A DNA stretch of 37,339 nt from Chrysochromulina parva (lineage: Eukaryota; Haptophyta; Prymnesiales; Chrysochromulinaceae): assembly GCA_002887195.1 (NCBI GenBank), contig PJAB01000153.1:1-37339 (forward strand). The letters run 5' to 3'. Made by a program: the position numbers and the translations under genes. Below are positions 27,876 through 37,307 of this stretch, in pieces (position 1 is the stretch's first letter; every line of letters begins with the position of its first letter). The notes under the pieces are model-generated. The model saw nothing but the letters and a program-made list of their open reading frames with translations. It was not told the origin of the DNA and did no database searches.

Positions 27876-29715
27876 ATGTCGGGCAAGCGGGGCTCCGAAC
27901 GGCAGATCAACAAGGATATGACCGAGGAGGAGCTGAACGGGGGCAGCGGGGAGCCTGTCGGTACGTGGGAAAGGGCAGACGAGGTACGCGCATACACACG
28001 CACGCACAAACACCACAGCATCAGTTCAACCCTCACTGACACCCTCGCGAATCTCTCCACGCATGCAGGCGGTGCTCGCGCAGCGCCAAATCCGTAAGGC
28101 CAAACGTCCCACCCGTGGAGACAGCGCCGACTCGTCCTCCAGCGCCACCTCCCATTCGAATCCGTTTGCCTCCGTGGCTCTCGTCCCTGGCGGAGCTGCG
28201 CCGGGGACCAATCCCTTTGCTTCCGTTAACCTGGTTGCTGGCGGCGCACCGGCCGCCGCAGCCGGCGGCTTCTCATTCGGCGCACCAGCTGCCACCGGCG
28301 GATTCGGCGGATTCGGCGCCGCGGCTGCTCCTGCTCCTGCGCCGGCGGCCACATACGGTGCACCAGCTGCCGTCGCCGGCAGCTTTGGTGGCTTCGGCGG
28401 CTTCGGTGCCGGAGCAGCTGCCGCGCCTGCTCCTGCCTTGGGCGGCTTTTCCTTCGGCGGCGCCGCTGCCAGCACGCCCGCGCCCGCGCCCGCAGCGTCG
28501 GGCGGCTTCGGCTGTGGTGCCGCAGCCGCCCCCGCTCCCGCGCCGCTCGGCGGCTTCGGCTTTGGTGCCGCGGCCGCCCCCGCACCAACGGCCGCGCCCG
28601 CCGCCGCCGCGCCCGCCGCCAAGCCCGCCGACGCCGCCGCTCCGAAGCGCGCCGCTCCCCCCGCGTCGGTCGAGGACCTCAAGGCGCTCAACGCCGAGTT
28701 TCTCGAGCACCTGGAGAACGAGTGGCAGCGAGGGTCGCGTTGCACGGACTGGAGTGAGGCGGTGCAGCAGTACCTTGACCAACGCGACGCGCTCGCCACA
28801 GTCAGTGGTCGCAGCTCCACTGCCAACGGAGCCTCGATCCCCGCCGCAACGGCGCCCGCGCCGATTTTGGGGACGGCGGCGCCCGCGCCCGCCGCGCCAA
28901 TGTTTGGGACGGCGGCGCCCGCGCCCGCGCCAATGTTTGGGACGGCGGCGCCCGCGCCCGCGCCAATGTTTGGGACGGCGGCGCCCGCGCCCGCGCCAAT
29001 GTTTGGGACGGCGGCGCCCGCGCCAATGTTTGGGACGGCGGCGCCCGCGTCTGCTCCGGGTGGCTTTGCCTTCGGAGGCAGCGCCGCCGCGCCGCCCGCA
29101 TTCGGCACCGCTGCGCCGCCCGCATTCGGTGGTTTCTCCTTCGGCGCGGGCGTCGCGGCGCCGCCCGTTCTGCCGACGCTGGGCGGCTTCGGCGCACCCG
29201 CGCCCGCTGCGCCGGCGCCTGCCCCCGCTGCCAAGCCGGTGATGGCATCCGCGCCACTGCCGACCGCAGGCGGCGAGGGTGACGCGGTCGCAAAGCACAA
29301 GTGCGTGTGCAAGGTCTCCGTCTTTCGGCAGGAGAAGAAGAATGATCAGGGGGAACTGATTCAAGAGAAGGGATGGAAGCCGATCGGCACAGGACAGCTG
29401 CGCCTTCTCTTCGACGACGGCGTGCATTTCGTGGAGTTCCGCCCGGTTGTGCAGGATGGAACGGCGGCTGAGGACGCAGAGGGCGGAGGGAGTGATGAGA
29501 TGATCGGGCAGAAAAAGTACGGCCGCCCCGTGCTCACCGCGCGCCTTGCCGCCACGACCAAGTTTGAGGTCAACAACAAGGCCGTGCAGGTCAATCTGAG
29601 CTCAACCGACGCCGCCGGACAACCTGTCTACGCGCGCTACAACATCAACATCGGCGGTGTGGCAGAGGCAGCCGAATTCGGAGCCCTCGCCAACAGTCTG
29701 TGCCCGAAGGCGTGA
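27876..29715 (+). CDS. Nup50-like nucleoporin with FG repeats and Ran-binding domain
   Basis: Exon 1 is 27876-27983 and exon 2 is 28069-29715. The phase-0 join (GAG|GTACGC...GCATGCAG|GCG) gives 584 residues. The N-terminus (GKRGSERQINKDM, then VLAQRQIRKAKRPTR after the junction) matches the conserved start of Nup50, the segment that in animals contacts importin-alpha. Residues about 48-440 are FG-type repeats in Ala/Pro-rich linkers (GGFSFGA, GGFGFGA, PMFGTAAP), as in nuclear pore barrier proteins. A helical insert (VEDLKALNAEFLEHLENEWQ, about 240-260) is reminiscent of FG-Nup anchoring helices. The C-terminus, about 446-584, is a RanBD1 fold (CKVSVFRQ, GWKPIGTGQLRLL, FEVNNKAVQVNL). The role would be nuclear import-complex disassembly and cargo release. 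Confidence 0.9.
27984..28068 (+). other. Intron of the Nup50-like gene
   Basis: 85 bases, GTACGC to CATGCAG, phase 0. Its removal joins the two halves of the Nup50 N-terminal signature. Confidence 0.85.
28894..29046 (+). repeat. 33-bp minisatellite encoding FG units
   Basis: Units start at 28894, 28927, 28960 and 28993 (33 bp) and at 29020 after a shortened 27-bp unit. Each encodes APMFGTAAPAP or a trimmed form. The copies are nearly identical at the base level. Confidence 0.9.
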
Positions 29716-30167
29716 GCAGCAGCAGCAGCAGGCGACGCAGCAGACGAAGTAGCCGAAGGGGTAGCGAAGGGGGCGAGAGGCCGGGGGAGCGAGGGCAGAG
29801 AGACGAGGCAACGCTGCGCTCTATTGCGTGTCGCCGTCGTATGCGACCGTTATGTGCCACATGCTCATGTGCCGATGTCCGACGGCGCTGTGGCGCGATG
29901 TGGCTCGCCCCAAGGAAGAGGGCGAAAGGGCCAAGAGGCGTTGGCCGTTGGCGACTGCCCGAGCGTGCATGTGTCACCCGAAACATGTCTAAGAGTGCCG
30001 ACATCCCAGGTTGTCGTTTCGCCCTCATTTCAGATGCGCCGCCTTTTGAGTGATCCTTGGCTCCAAACTGAGGCGCCAAACTTGCCGGTCCGTTTCGTAA
30101 AGGCGGCGACGACGGGACGCACGCACGCTCCAGGACGTGCGGCGGTAGCCGAACGAACCTTGGTTCG
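29716..30167. other. Intergenic region
   Basis: Begins with an AGC microsatellite (about 29715-29731) in the Nup50-like 3' flank. It should also hold the promoter of the gene at 30168. No gene is convincing on either strand. Confidence 0.45.
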
Positions 30168-33100
30168 ATGGAGGTCAGGCCCCCGCTGGAGGTCTCAAGC
30201 GGCTGGGACCCAGAGCTGGGAGCCCTGAGCCCCAATACAACCGTGATTTACCTGCCAGGCGCGAGTGAGTCGAGAACCATTACAGGCTCCCTACCGGCTT
30301 CTAAGTCATTGTCGGCGTTAGTGCCTCCACCAAAGCTTCGCGGCAAGCCGAAGTCACCGATTAACCTGTGGCCTGGTGGGCGCCCACCATCGAGTCCGGT
30401 GAGCCATCTTTTCCCCGGGCGGTCCCCGAGGACGCCATCGCCAACTGGCAACCCAGCCATGCTTTCGACAATGGCGGCCTCGCCGCCAGAGAGGTGGATG
30501 AGCTGGCAGAGTCCAAGTCTTGCTACGGCGGCCCAGCCCCTGCTCGGGCAGTCGCCCGAACAGCAGAGGATCATGGTTGCAGGTCTGCGCGGGTGCATCG
30601 ATCAGCTGCAGGCCAAGCTCCTCGAGCAGCGCGAGGCGCTCAAGTCCGAGCGAAACAGCATGCGGCGTACGATCGAACAGCAGCAAAGAGAGCTGACCGC
30701 TGCAAATCGGACGAACGCTGAGTTCAACGAAGAGCTGTCGCAGCTTATGGATGAGCACCTAGCAGCGAAAGCGACCATCGACAGGTTCAACAGCCTACCA
30801 CCGGACTACAAGAACCTGAGGAAGATCGAGAAGTTGACTGCGGAAGTTGCTGCCCTGCAGGCAAGGCTTGACGAGGCACACAAGGCAGCTTCAGCGGCTG
30901 CGACCAGTCACGAGGAGTTGCGCCGTGCAGAGCAGGTAGCGGCCAACGCCGAGCACAAGAAGCTTCGCAAGGAGCTCCGCAGCGAGCATCAGACTGTGTC
31001 CCGCTTGTATCAGGAGGGCAAGGTCATGATGTCGGAGCTCAGCGAGCTCCGGCCTATGCGTGAAGAGCTTGCCAGATGGCGTCCCGCCTTCGCAATGCGC
31101 AATACGACATGGAAGGCGGAAGTGAAGGGCTTGGAGGCGGAAGTGACAGCAATGATGGAGTTCATGGCGGTGGCGGCAGCAGAAAATCGGACCACCAGGA
31201 ACCTCTACGCCGGAGAGTGCCATTTGGCGGAGCGGGAAGTGAGTGCCTTGGAATCGCTGCTCGCAAGTACACAAGCCGCCCTCAGTGACTCACAGAGCGA
31301 GTGCGCGCAGTACCACTTTGAGAACCAAGGCATGCGAGCAGAGATCCAACGGTTGCAGAGCGAGCTGAATGTAGCCAATGGGCAGATCTCTGACCAGCGT
31401 ACCCACATCGATGAGATGACTCTGCTGCTCGATCAGGCGGCCAAGGCTGCCACCGAGAAAAACAAGTCGTCCATTATGCAAAAGTGGACAGGTGCGGCTG
31501 CCTCGGGCAAACTGCTGGAAAAGAATACAGAGCTGCGGAGCGAGATGGAACGGTTGCAGAACGAGCTGAATGCAGCGACTGCGCAACTCGCCGAGAAGAG
31601 TGAGACCATCGAAAAGATGTCTCTGATGCAAGCAGAGGCAGCGGCAGCTGCCACTGAGGCGGCGGCTGCCTTTGCTCGTCTGCAAGGCACGAACGGAGAG
31701 CTGCAAAGCGCGAATCAGCGGTTGCAGACTGAGCTGAATGCAGTGACTGGGCAACTCGCCGAAAAGCGTACGAAACTCGAAGCGATGACCGAGCGACTTC
31801 TCCAGATGGCTCAGACGCAAGCAGAGACGGCGGCGTCTATCGTACGGATGCAAGCAGAGCAGGCGGCATCTGTCGCAACAGTAACGGCGGCCTCGGCTAA
31901 ACTGCAAGACAAGAATGAGGAGCTCCAAAGCGAGAAGCAACAGTTGCAGAGGGAGCTGGATGCAACGATCGGGCAGCTGGCCGAGCAGCGTGCAATTGCC
32001 GAGGCCATGTCTCAGATGCATGCAGAGGCGATGGCAGCTGCGGCAGAGGCGGAGGCTGCCTTGGCTCGACTGGAGGACAGGTATACAGATGCTCCACCAC
32101 CTGCGACCAAAGAGGACGCCAAGCTGGAAGCAACTGCGCGCGTGCAAGCCTTAGCCACTAAGTTCCAGTCTGCCGTCCGCGGCTTGTTTGCACGCATGGA
32201 GCGTGACAGACGACTTATGACCGTCAGCGTGAAGGTCGACGAGTCGGGCCAAACATCCTTGAATTCGCTCTTTGGAGGCATCGACCTCTCTGAGCCCACG
32301 CCCAGAGCCCCCGAAGCCACCGAGACACCGAAGAGGATCGTGGACGCGCCCGTTATGGTCGCGGACGGACCAGATCTCCCAGATCTCCCGCAATTTGTGG
32401 CCATCAGTCTCGATATCGAAGAGTCGAGCCACACGTTCATTGAGGTGAATGCACTCTCGGCGCCTGAAGCACTCGTGGCCGTCGCCATCGACATCGAAGA
32501 ATCATGCCACGCGTCATTTGAGATCAACGCTCTCCCAGAAGGGCTCGTTAGCATCGAGTTGCCCGTGCGTCCATCGAGTCGCGCGTCCATGAGGCTTGAC
32601 ACTGTCTCTGTCCCTGATGCGCTCGTGAGCCATGTGAGCGTCGATTATCTCGTGCGTCCTTCAAGTCGCGCGTCCGTGAGGCTCGAGACTCTCCCTGACG
32701 TCGATGTCGATGCCGAGGAGTCCATCCAAGCACCCTCTGAGATAGATGCTTTCCCTCAAGCGACGGGCGGCGCCGTCTGTGACGATGCCGGGCTTAAAGA
32801 CAGCCTCGCTGAGGGAAGCGCTTGGGCCGCAGCCAAGCGACGGGCACGGTTGCGGATCCTCCACTATGTGACGCGCCTGCAAGCCCGTTCGCGAGGCATG
32901 AAGGCTCGGGCTGAGCGCGATCGCGAGCTTGGGCTCCTCAACATCCAGATTGCCCATGCACTCGTCGAGCTGAATCTTGATGTTGATGAGTCGGGGAATG
33001 TGTCAATGATTGCGTCTTGGTTTGCGAATCTTGGCGACCGTAGCACCAGGGAACGCATCAGAAACGAGCCAGCTGGGTGGCCGGCCGCAAAGCGATGGGC

Positions 33101-33839
33101 AAAGCTGCGGGTCATCAAAGCTTTGACGTGGGTCCAAGCGCATGCGCGAGGCATGAAGGGCCGGGCTCGGGCTCAGGCTCAGCGCGACCGCCAGCTCATC
33201 TCGGCAACAACGCCTGCTGCAAATGGACGGCCCAAAACCCCTGCGGAGGTTTTGGTGGAGGGGGTGATCGCCGCGAGTGTCCTGGCCGTTACCGAGCCTT
33301 GGGGGATGACCGCTGAGAGGCCCAAGACCCCTGGGGAGTTTGTGGCAGAGGGAGCGATCGCTGCGAGCATCCTGGCCGTTACCGAGCCTTGGGGGATGAC
33401 CGCTGAGAGGCCCAAGACCCCTGGGGAGTTTGTGGCAGAGGGAGCGATCGCTGCGAGCATCCTGGCCGTTACGGAGCCTCGGGGGATGACCGTTGAGAGG
33501 CCCAAGACCCCTGGGGAGTTTGTGGCAGAGGGAGCGATCGCTGCGAGCATCCTGGCCGTTACGGAGCATCGGGGGATGACCGCTGAAAGGCCCAAGACCC
33601 CCGGGGAGTTTGTGGCAGAGGGAGCGATCGCTGCGAGCATCCTGGCCGTTACGGAGCCTTGGGGGATGACCGCTGAAAGGCCCAAGACCCCTGGGGAGTT
33701 TGTGGCAGAGGGAGCGATCGCTGCGAGCATCCTGGCCGTTACCGAGCCTTGGGGGATGACCGCTGAAAGGCCCAAGACCCCTGGAGAGAAGATGGTCGAG
33801 GACGTGATCACTGGTGTACTGGCTCATGCCAGCGAGTAG
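30168..33839 (+). CDS. IQ-motif coiled-coil protein with C-terminal 30-residue repeats
   Basis: 1223 residues from ATG 30168; I do not recognise a named family. Residues 1-120 are Ser/Pro-rich with many SP/TP sites (PGRSPRTPSPTGNP). Residues about 130-660 form a long coiled coil in which units of about 40 residues recur (LQSELNVANGQISDQ, LQNELNAATAQLAEK, LQTELNAVTGQLAEK, LQRELDATIGQLAEQ). Three IQ-like, potential calmodulin or centrin sites follow at about 661-682 (FQSAVRGLFARM), 899-920 (LQARSRGMKARA) and 983-1005 (VQAHARGMKGRA). Between them, at 738-855, lie degenerate repeats with DIEES and RPSSRAS motifs. The C-terminus is seven copies of a 30-residue unit containing RPKTPGEFVAEGAIAASIL. 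The architecture suggests a cytoskeletal or centrosomal scaffold, with the KTPG sites possible phosphorylation targets. Confidence 0.75.
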   Translation: MEVRPPLEVSSGWDPELGALSPNTTVIYLPGASESRTITGSLPASKSLSALVPPPKLRGKPKSPINLWPGGRPPSSPVSHLFPGRSPRTPSPTGNPAMLSTMAASPPERWMSWQSPSLATAAQPLLGQSPEQQRIMVAGLRGCIDQLQAKLLEQREALKSERNSMRRTIEQQQRELTAANRTNAEFNEELSQLMDEHLAAKATIDRFNSLPPDYKNLRKIEKLTAEVAALQARLDEAHKAASAAATSHEELRRAEQVAANAEHKKLRKELRSEHQTVSRLYQEGKVMMSELSELRPMREELARWRPAFAMRNTTWKAEVKGLEAEVTAMMEFMAVAAAENRTTRNLYAGECHLAEREVSALESLLASTQAALSDSQSECAQYHFENQGMRAEIQRLQSELNVANGQISDQRTHIDEMTLLLDQAAKAATEKNKSSIMQKWTGAAASGKLLEKNTELRSEMERLQNELNAATAQLAEKSETIEKMSLMQAEAAAAATEAAAAFARLQGTNGELQSANQRLQTELNAVTGQLAEKRTKLEAMTERLLQMAQTQAETAASIVRMQAEQAASVATVTAASAKLQDKNEELQSEKQQLQRELDATIGQLAEQRAIAEAMSQMHAEAMAAAAEAEAALARLEDRYTDAPPPATKEDAKLEATARVQALATKFQSAVRGLFARMERDRRLMTVSVKVDESGQTSLNSLFGGIDLSEPTPRAPEATETPKRIVDAPVMVADGPDLPDLPQFVAISLDIEESSHTFIEVNALSAPEALVAVAIDIEESCHASFEINALPEGLVSIELPVRPSSRASMRLDTVSVPDALVSHVSVDYLVRPSSRASVRLETLPDVDVDAEESIQAPSEIDAFPQATGGAVCDDAGLKDSLAEGSAWAAAKRRARLRILHYVTRLQARSRGMKARAERDRELGLLNIQIAHALVELNLDVDESGNVSMIASWFANLGDRSTRERIRNEPAGWPAAKRWAKLRVIKALTWVQAHARGMKGRARAQAQRDRQLISATTPAANGRPKTPAEVLVEGVIAASVLAVTEPWGMTAERPKTPGEFVAEGAIAASILAVTEPWGMTAERPKTPGEFVAEGAIAASILAVTEPRGMTVERPKTPGEFVAEGAIAASILAVTEHRGMTAERPKTPGEFVAEGAIAASILAVTEPWGMTAERPKTPGEFVAEGAIAASILAVTEPWGMTAERPKTPGEKMVEDVITGVLAHASE
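33211..33800 (+). repeat. 90-bp tandem repeat array in coding sequence
   Basis: Units with exact 90-base spacing start (GGGGGATGAC) at 33301, 33391, 33481, 33571, 33661 and 33751. A diverged first unit lies at about 33211-33300 and a truncated last unit runs into the C-terminus. Central copies differ by only a few bases, including silent changes. Confidence 0.95.
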
Positions 33840-33870
33840 GCGGCATTGTGCATGTGAGCTGGCCTTTCGT

Positions 33871-33904
33871 CAGCTCATCTGACAGCTCATCTGACAGCTC
33901 ATCG
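33871..33904 (+). repeat. 12-bp tandem repeat
   Basis: CAGCTCATCTGA occurs at 33871-33882 and 33883-33894, with a third partial copy at 33895. Confidence 0.9.
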
Positions 33905-34494
33905 CGCTGGCTGATCGTCAACTCATCGCTCTGAGTATGGATGTCGAGCAAGGCGTCGATGGCTTCTTCAAGAACGGGTTCTTCGTGGCATGTCATTCCA
34001 AGCATGCATGGTCCACATGCCCCAGGCCTTCAGTAGGCCTTTTCAGTGGCCACGCCCACAGCGAGCATGTTGCACGGTGAGATGGTGATGCAAACGGAGA
34101 GGGGTCAATGGGCTACTGGTGTGCACAGAGTGTGCTTCATGATGGACCTACAGTTGGCGCGAGGGTCGCGGGTGGCGGGTAAAGTAACGTAACCGGTCTA
34201 CAGCTGTATGCGGTTCAACGCGCGGGAACCGTAACGCATAACGCATGTGTAAAAGCCGGGGGCCGGCGGGGAGCCGGGAGGCCGGTGCCGGTATGGTGCA
34301 TGCTAAAAGCAATTGGCTAAATGATCTCACTAAAAATTGTGCATGGTACATGGACGATGGAGCGCTGCTCGTGTGGCTCGTCCGCGGCGCGTTCGCACAC
34401 GGCACAGCGTGCAATTGCCAATTCCAGATTCCATGCAGCATGTACGTTCGCCTTCTATGTTGTGCCACTCGAGCCGAACTTGTGTACCGCTATA

Positions 34495-34539
34495 TTTTAC
34501 GGAGCAAATATGAAGCGTTCGATGGATAGCTCCGTAAAA
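34495..34539. repeat. Perfect 11-bp inverted repeat with 23-base loop
   Basis: TTTTACGGAGC (34495-34505) pairs with GCTCCGTAAAA (34529-34539). A further CATATTTACGGA at about 34550-34561 echoes the left arm in direct orientation. It lies in an A/T-rich island. Confidence 0.85.
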
Positions 34540-34833
34540 ATGAAGCTATCATATTTACGGACCTATCAAGCTTACATGTACTGACACAATGTATTAATAT
34601 CATGTTTCTGGTTAGGTGAAGGGCGGGGCTTCACAGCTGTCTCCTGCGGATCGCCCAACTCTGTGTGAAACGGCTGTGCGCCGGAGCTGCTGCGGACGAT
34701 TGAGAAGGCTCCTCTCACAGCACTACTGTACTCACAGTGAAAAGGTCGTGCATTGTTCGTGCTGCTTTCATGGGAGTCGTCACTCTTGGGTTGAACTCTT
34801 GGGCTGGGGTGTGTGTGCGAGCGAAGCAGCAGA

Positions 34834-37130
34834 ATGTTCTGGCACTGGCTCGCTGTCACCACTATCGGCGCTGTCACCACTATCGACTCTAAGGCTGCCG
34901 TCGTCGATCCGGCCAGCTACCACGCAGCAGTGGATGCGTTCCGCCAAGCCATCGAGGCCGCACCGGCCGAGGCCGCGCCAAAGATGCAGCTGGCCGAGCT
35001 GCTCTTGGGGCACGTCACCGGCTGGGGCCATGCGCCGAGCGATGCACTCGATGCCACGTGCGCCGAAATAGGGTCGCTCATGCGCCAGGTGCTTGATTCG
35101 CCCGCGAGCATGGGCTCTTCATCCAGCGCGGGCCGCCTGCGGCACTCAGCCGCGCTCTTCCACGCTCGAGCACTTCGGGTGCATACGAAGAGTCGCGACA
35201 AGGCGGCTGCCTTCCTGCAGGAGGAGCTCGCGCGCGACGGTCTCACTCAAAAGCGCCGTATCGAGCTGATGATCGAGCAGGCGCACCAGTACCTGCAGCA
35301 TTACGATCTTGCCGAGGCACTCAAGCTCTACCAGGCCGCCTACGACGACGCACCGCAGCATGCACCGGCATTCGCTAGCGTGCGGCATGCGGCCAAGCAA
35401 GGCGGCGCGATGGTGCTGGCGGTGCAGGCGCGCTGCATGATGCCCGCGCACACGGGCAGCGTAGAGGCGTGCCAAGAGGCCCTCGCCATCTTCCTTGAGG
35501 TGCCTGATGAGCACACGGAGCCGACGAGCTGGATGATGCGAGGTTACATCCTACGGTGATTGCATCTCGAGTACACCCTGGTTGTAAATGGATTGCATCT
35601 TGATTGCATCTTGATTGCATCTGATGGTTCGATCTGATCACATCTGAATGAGCCCCTCATCAGGTACCACGCGCTGCCTCCCTAATGACCTCTGATGGCC
35701 TCTCATGACCTCTGATTGCCTCCTTCCTCAGGTACCACGCGCTGCCTCCCGACCCCGTGGGCGCGCTGCATGCGGCGCAGAAGGCGGTGGCGCGCGCGCC
35801 GAGTGACAGGGATTGGTGGATCCGTCTTTCGAACTGGGCTCGAGAGGCGCACGCGCGCAGCAGCAGTACCTCGACGCAGCAGTACATCGAGGCGGCCCGC
35901 ACAGCCATGCAGCATGCACGGACGCTCGAGGCGAGCGCCCCAGGCTCGTGGGTGCAAAGGCTTGATGTGGAGCTCCAAACAGCGCTCGAAACGGCGCTCC
36001 AAACGGCGCTCGAAACGGCGCTCGTAACGGCGCTCGAAACGGAGCTCCAAACAGCGCTCGAAACGGCGCTCGTAACGGCGGGCGCGACGGCGGGCAAGGC
36101 GCAGGAGGCGTGCGATGCTCAGCCCACCACCGTGGAAAGTGCCTTCCCCAGCATCGGAGGCGAGGGCGGCGGCACGGCTGCCCAGTTGGAGAGATGCACC
36201 GTGATTGAGGCTTCGGATCTCGCCGCAGCCTTGCCGCGGCTTGTGGGCGCCCGGCACGGCGCCCGAAGGCCATTCATCGTACGCAACTCGACCCGCGAGC
36301 TCACCGACGTCGCGCACTGGACCACAGCGAGCTTGCAATCTCTCGTCGGCGAGGTGCTCGTGGAGGCGGCCTTCACGACGCCCGAAGGCGAGTTGAACAC
36401 ATTCGAGCCACTGAGCGCGTGGCAGGATTGGTTCGCGGCGAACCAATTCGCCTTCGCGCAAGGTGTCGAGGGGGTGCTTGTGCGCCCTATCCAGAAGGTG
36501 CTACGGATGCGCCAACTGTTCGCTCTCTGGCGCAGCGGTGCGACGTCCGCGGCAGGCGTGAACGGCCGGCCGTACCTCCATCAGTCCGAGCTGCACCTCA
36601 ATCTGCCCTCTCTGCTAGCACTCATCTCGGCGCCCGCGTGGGCGAGCCGGCATCCCAACTGGCTGCCCAAGGAGACGAACCTGTGGCTCTCGGCCGGCGA
36701 TACTATGACCTCTCTGCATCAGGACACGACCGAGAATATCATGGCGCAGGTGAGGGGCACAAAGGAGTTTCTACTTTTCGCGCCCGAGGAGAAGGATCAC
36801 TTGTACTACCAGCGCGTGATGGAGGTGGCGCGCAACTCGCGCGAGACGGGCAACATCTTCGTGGGCAAGACGGGTCGGGGCGATTCGGCCAACCACGGCC
36901 TCGTCAACGTGCGCGAGCCCGACCTAGTCAAGCATCCCTTGTACGCAAGCGCGCGGGGGCTGCGCTGCCGCATCGGCCCGGGCGATGCGCTGTACGTGCC
37001 CGGCGAGTGGCACCACGCGGTCTACTCGTCGTGCTCCAAAGCCGAGCGCGCGGCCGAGGCGGCGTGCAACGTGGGGCTCAACTACTGGTATGTGGACGTG
37101 ACGCGGAAGGGCGCACTTCAAACAGGATGA
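34834..37130 (+). CDS. TPR-JmjC (cupin-8 type) dioxygenase, JMJD7-like
   Basis: Exon 1 is 34834-35555 and exon 2 is 35732-37130. The phase-2 join CG|G restores an Arg codon and gives 706 residues. The N-terminus (MFWHWLAVTTIGAVTTI) is hydrophobic and may be a signal peptide or anchor. Residues about 25-280 contain TPR-like helix pairs (IEQAHQYLQHYDLAEALKLY; ALHAAQKAVARAPSDRDWW). Next comes an Ala/Thr/Leu/Glu repeat segment, then the JmjC/cupin-8 domain at about 380-700. The iron site is H570-x-D572 in the motif TSLHQDTTEN, with the distal His in GEWHHAV (H668, or H669). A Lys in GTKEFLLF is placed to bind 2-oxoglutarate, as in JMJD7 and FIH relatives. The family hydroxylates protein side chains using Fe(II), oxygen and 2-oxoglutarate; the substrate is unknown. 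The intron carries a duplicated acceptor. Confidence 0.85.
35556..35731 (+). other. Intron with internal duplicate of its own 3' splice site
   Basis: 176 bases, GTGATT to CCTTCCTCAG, phase 2. It contains three 11-bp GATTGCATCTT units from 35591 and, at 35661-35682, an exact copy of the true acceptor and first exon bases. Using the upstream copy would add YHALPP and then meet TAA at 35683-35685. Confidence 0.85.
35661..35750 (+). repeat. 22-bp direct repeat at the intron 3' end
   Basis: The 22 bases at 35661-35682 (CAG, then GTACCACGCGCTGCCTCCC) recur exactly at 35729-35750, 68 bases apart. The second copy straddles the intron-exon boundary. Confidence 0.95.
35972..36079 (+). repeat. 12-bp tandem repeat in coding sequence
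   Basis: About nine units of the form GCTCSWAACRGC encode alternating ALET, ALQT and ALVT tetrapeptides between the TPR region and the JmjC domain. It probably forms a helical spacer. Confidence 0.9.
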
Positions 37131-37191
37131 TATTGACCGGAGTGCGTCTAGTTCGGTGATGTGATTGAAGAAGATAGTTTCAAGTTTGACA

Positions 37192-37236
37192 TAATTGGTT
37201 TTGCAAGTTTACAAGTCGCAAATGTAAAACCAATTA
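37192..37236. repeat. Perfect 11-bp inverted repeat with 23-base loop downstream of JmjC gene
   Basis: TAATTGGTTTT (37192-37202) pairs with AAAACCAATTA (37226-37236), 62 bases after the JmjC stop. It may lie in the 3' UTR. A/T-rich compared with the coding DNA. Confidence 0.85.
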
Positions 37237-37307
37237 CAATGTCGGTTTGAGAAGACTCACACGCGGATTTGAGAAGTAGACTGTAGACTCGCACACGCAA
37301 ATCGTGT

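Larger units (their letters stand above)
33840..34833. other. Non-coding stretch with repeats and an A/T-rich segment
   Basis: Begins with two full copies of CAGCTCATCTGA at 33871-33894 and degenerate copies to about 33930. From about 34290 to 34620 the DNA is much richer in A and T than its surroundings and includes a hairpin at 34495-34539. Short frames on both strands show nothing recognisable. The promoter of the TPR-JmjC gene should lie at the 3' end. Confidence 0.5.

Noticed and set aside
28026..29312. 428-codon minus frame opposite the Nup50-like FG region
   Set aside because: Mirror of Gly/Ala/Pro/Phe repeats. It crosses the verified intron and has no independent support.
33211..33800. 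CRISPR-like array
   Set aside because: The repeats are head-to-tail with no unique spacers, have a 90-bp period and lie within a reading frame of a eukaryotic gene.
33003..33827. Minus-strand repeat frames opposite the 30-residue repeats
   Set aside because: The 90-bp period keeps all six frames open if one unit is open. The + frame continues a real coiled-coil/IQ protein.
34245..34584. Short + frames in the A/T-rich island
   Set aside because: Two overlapping frames of under 95 codons with no recognisable features. They span the hairpin.
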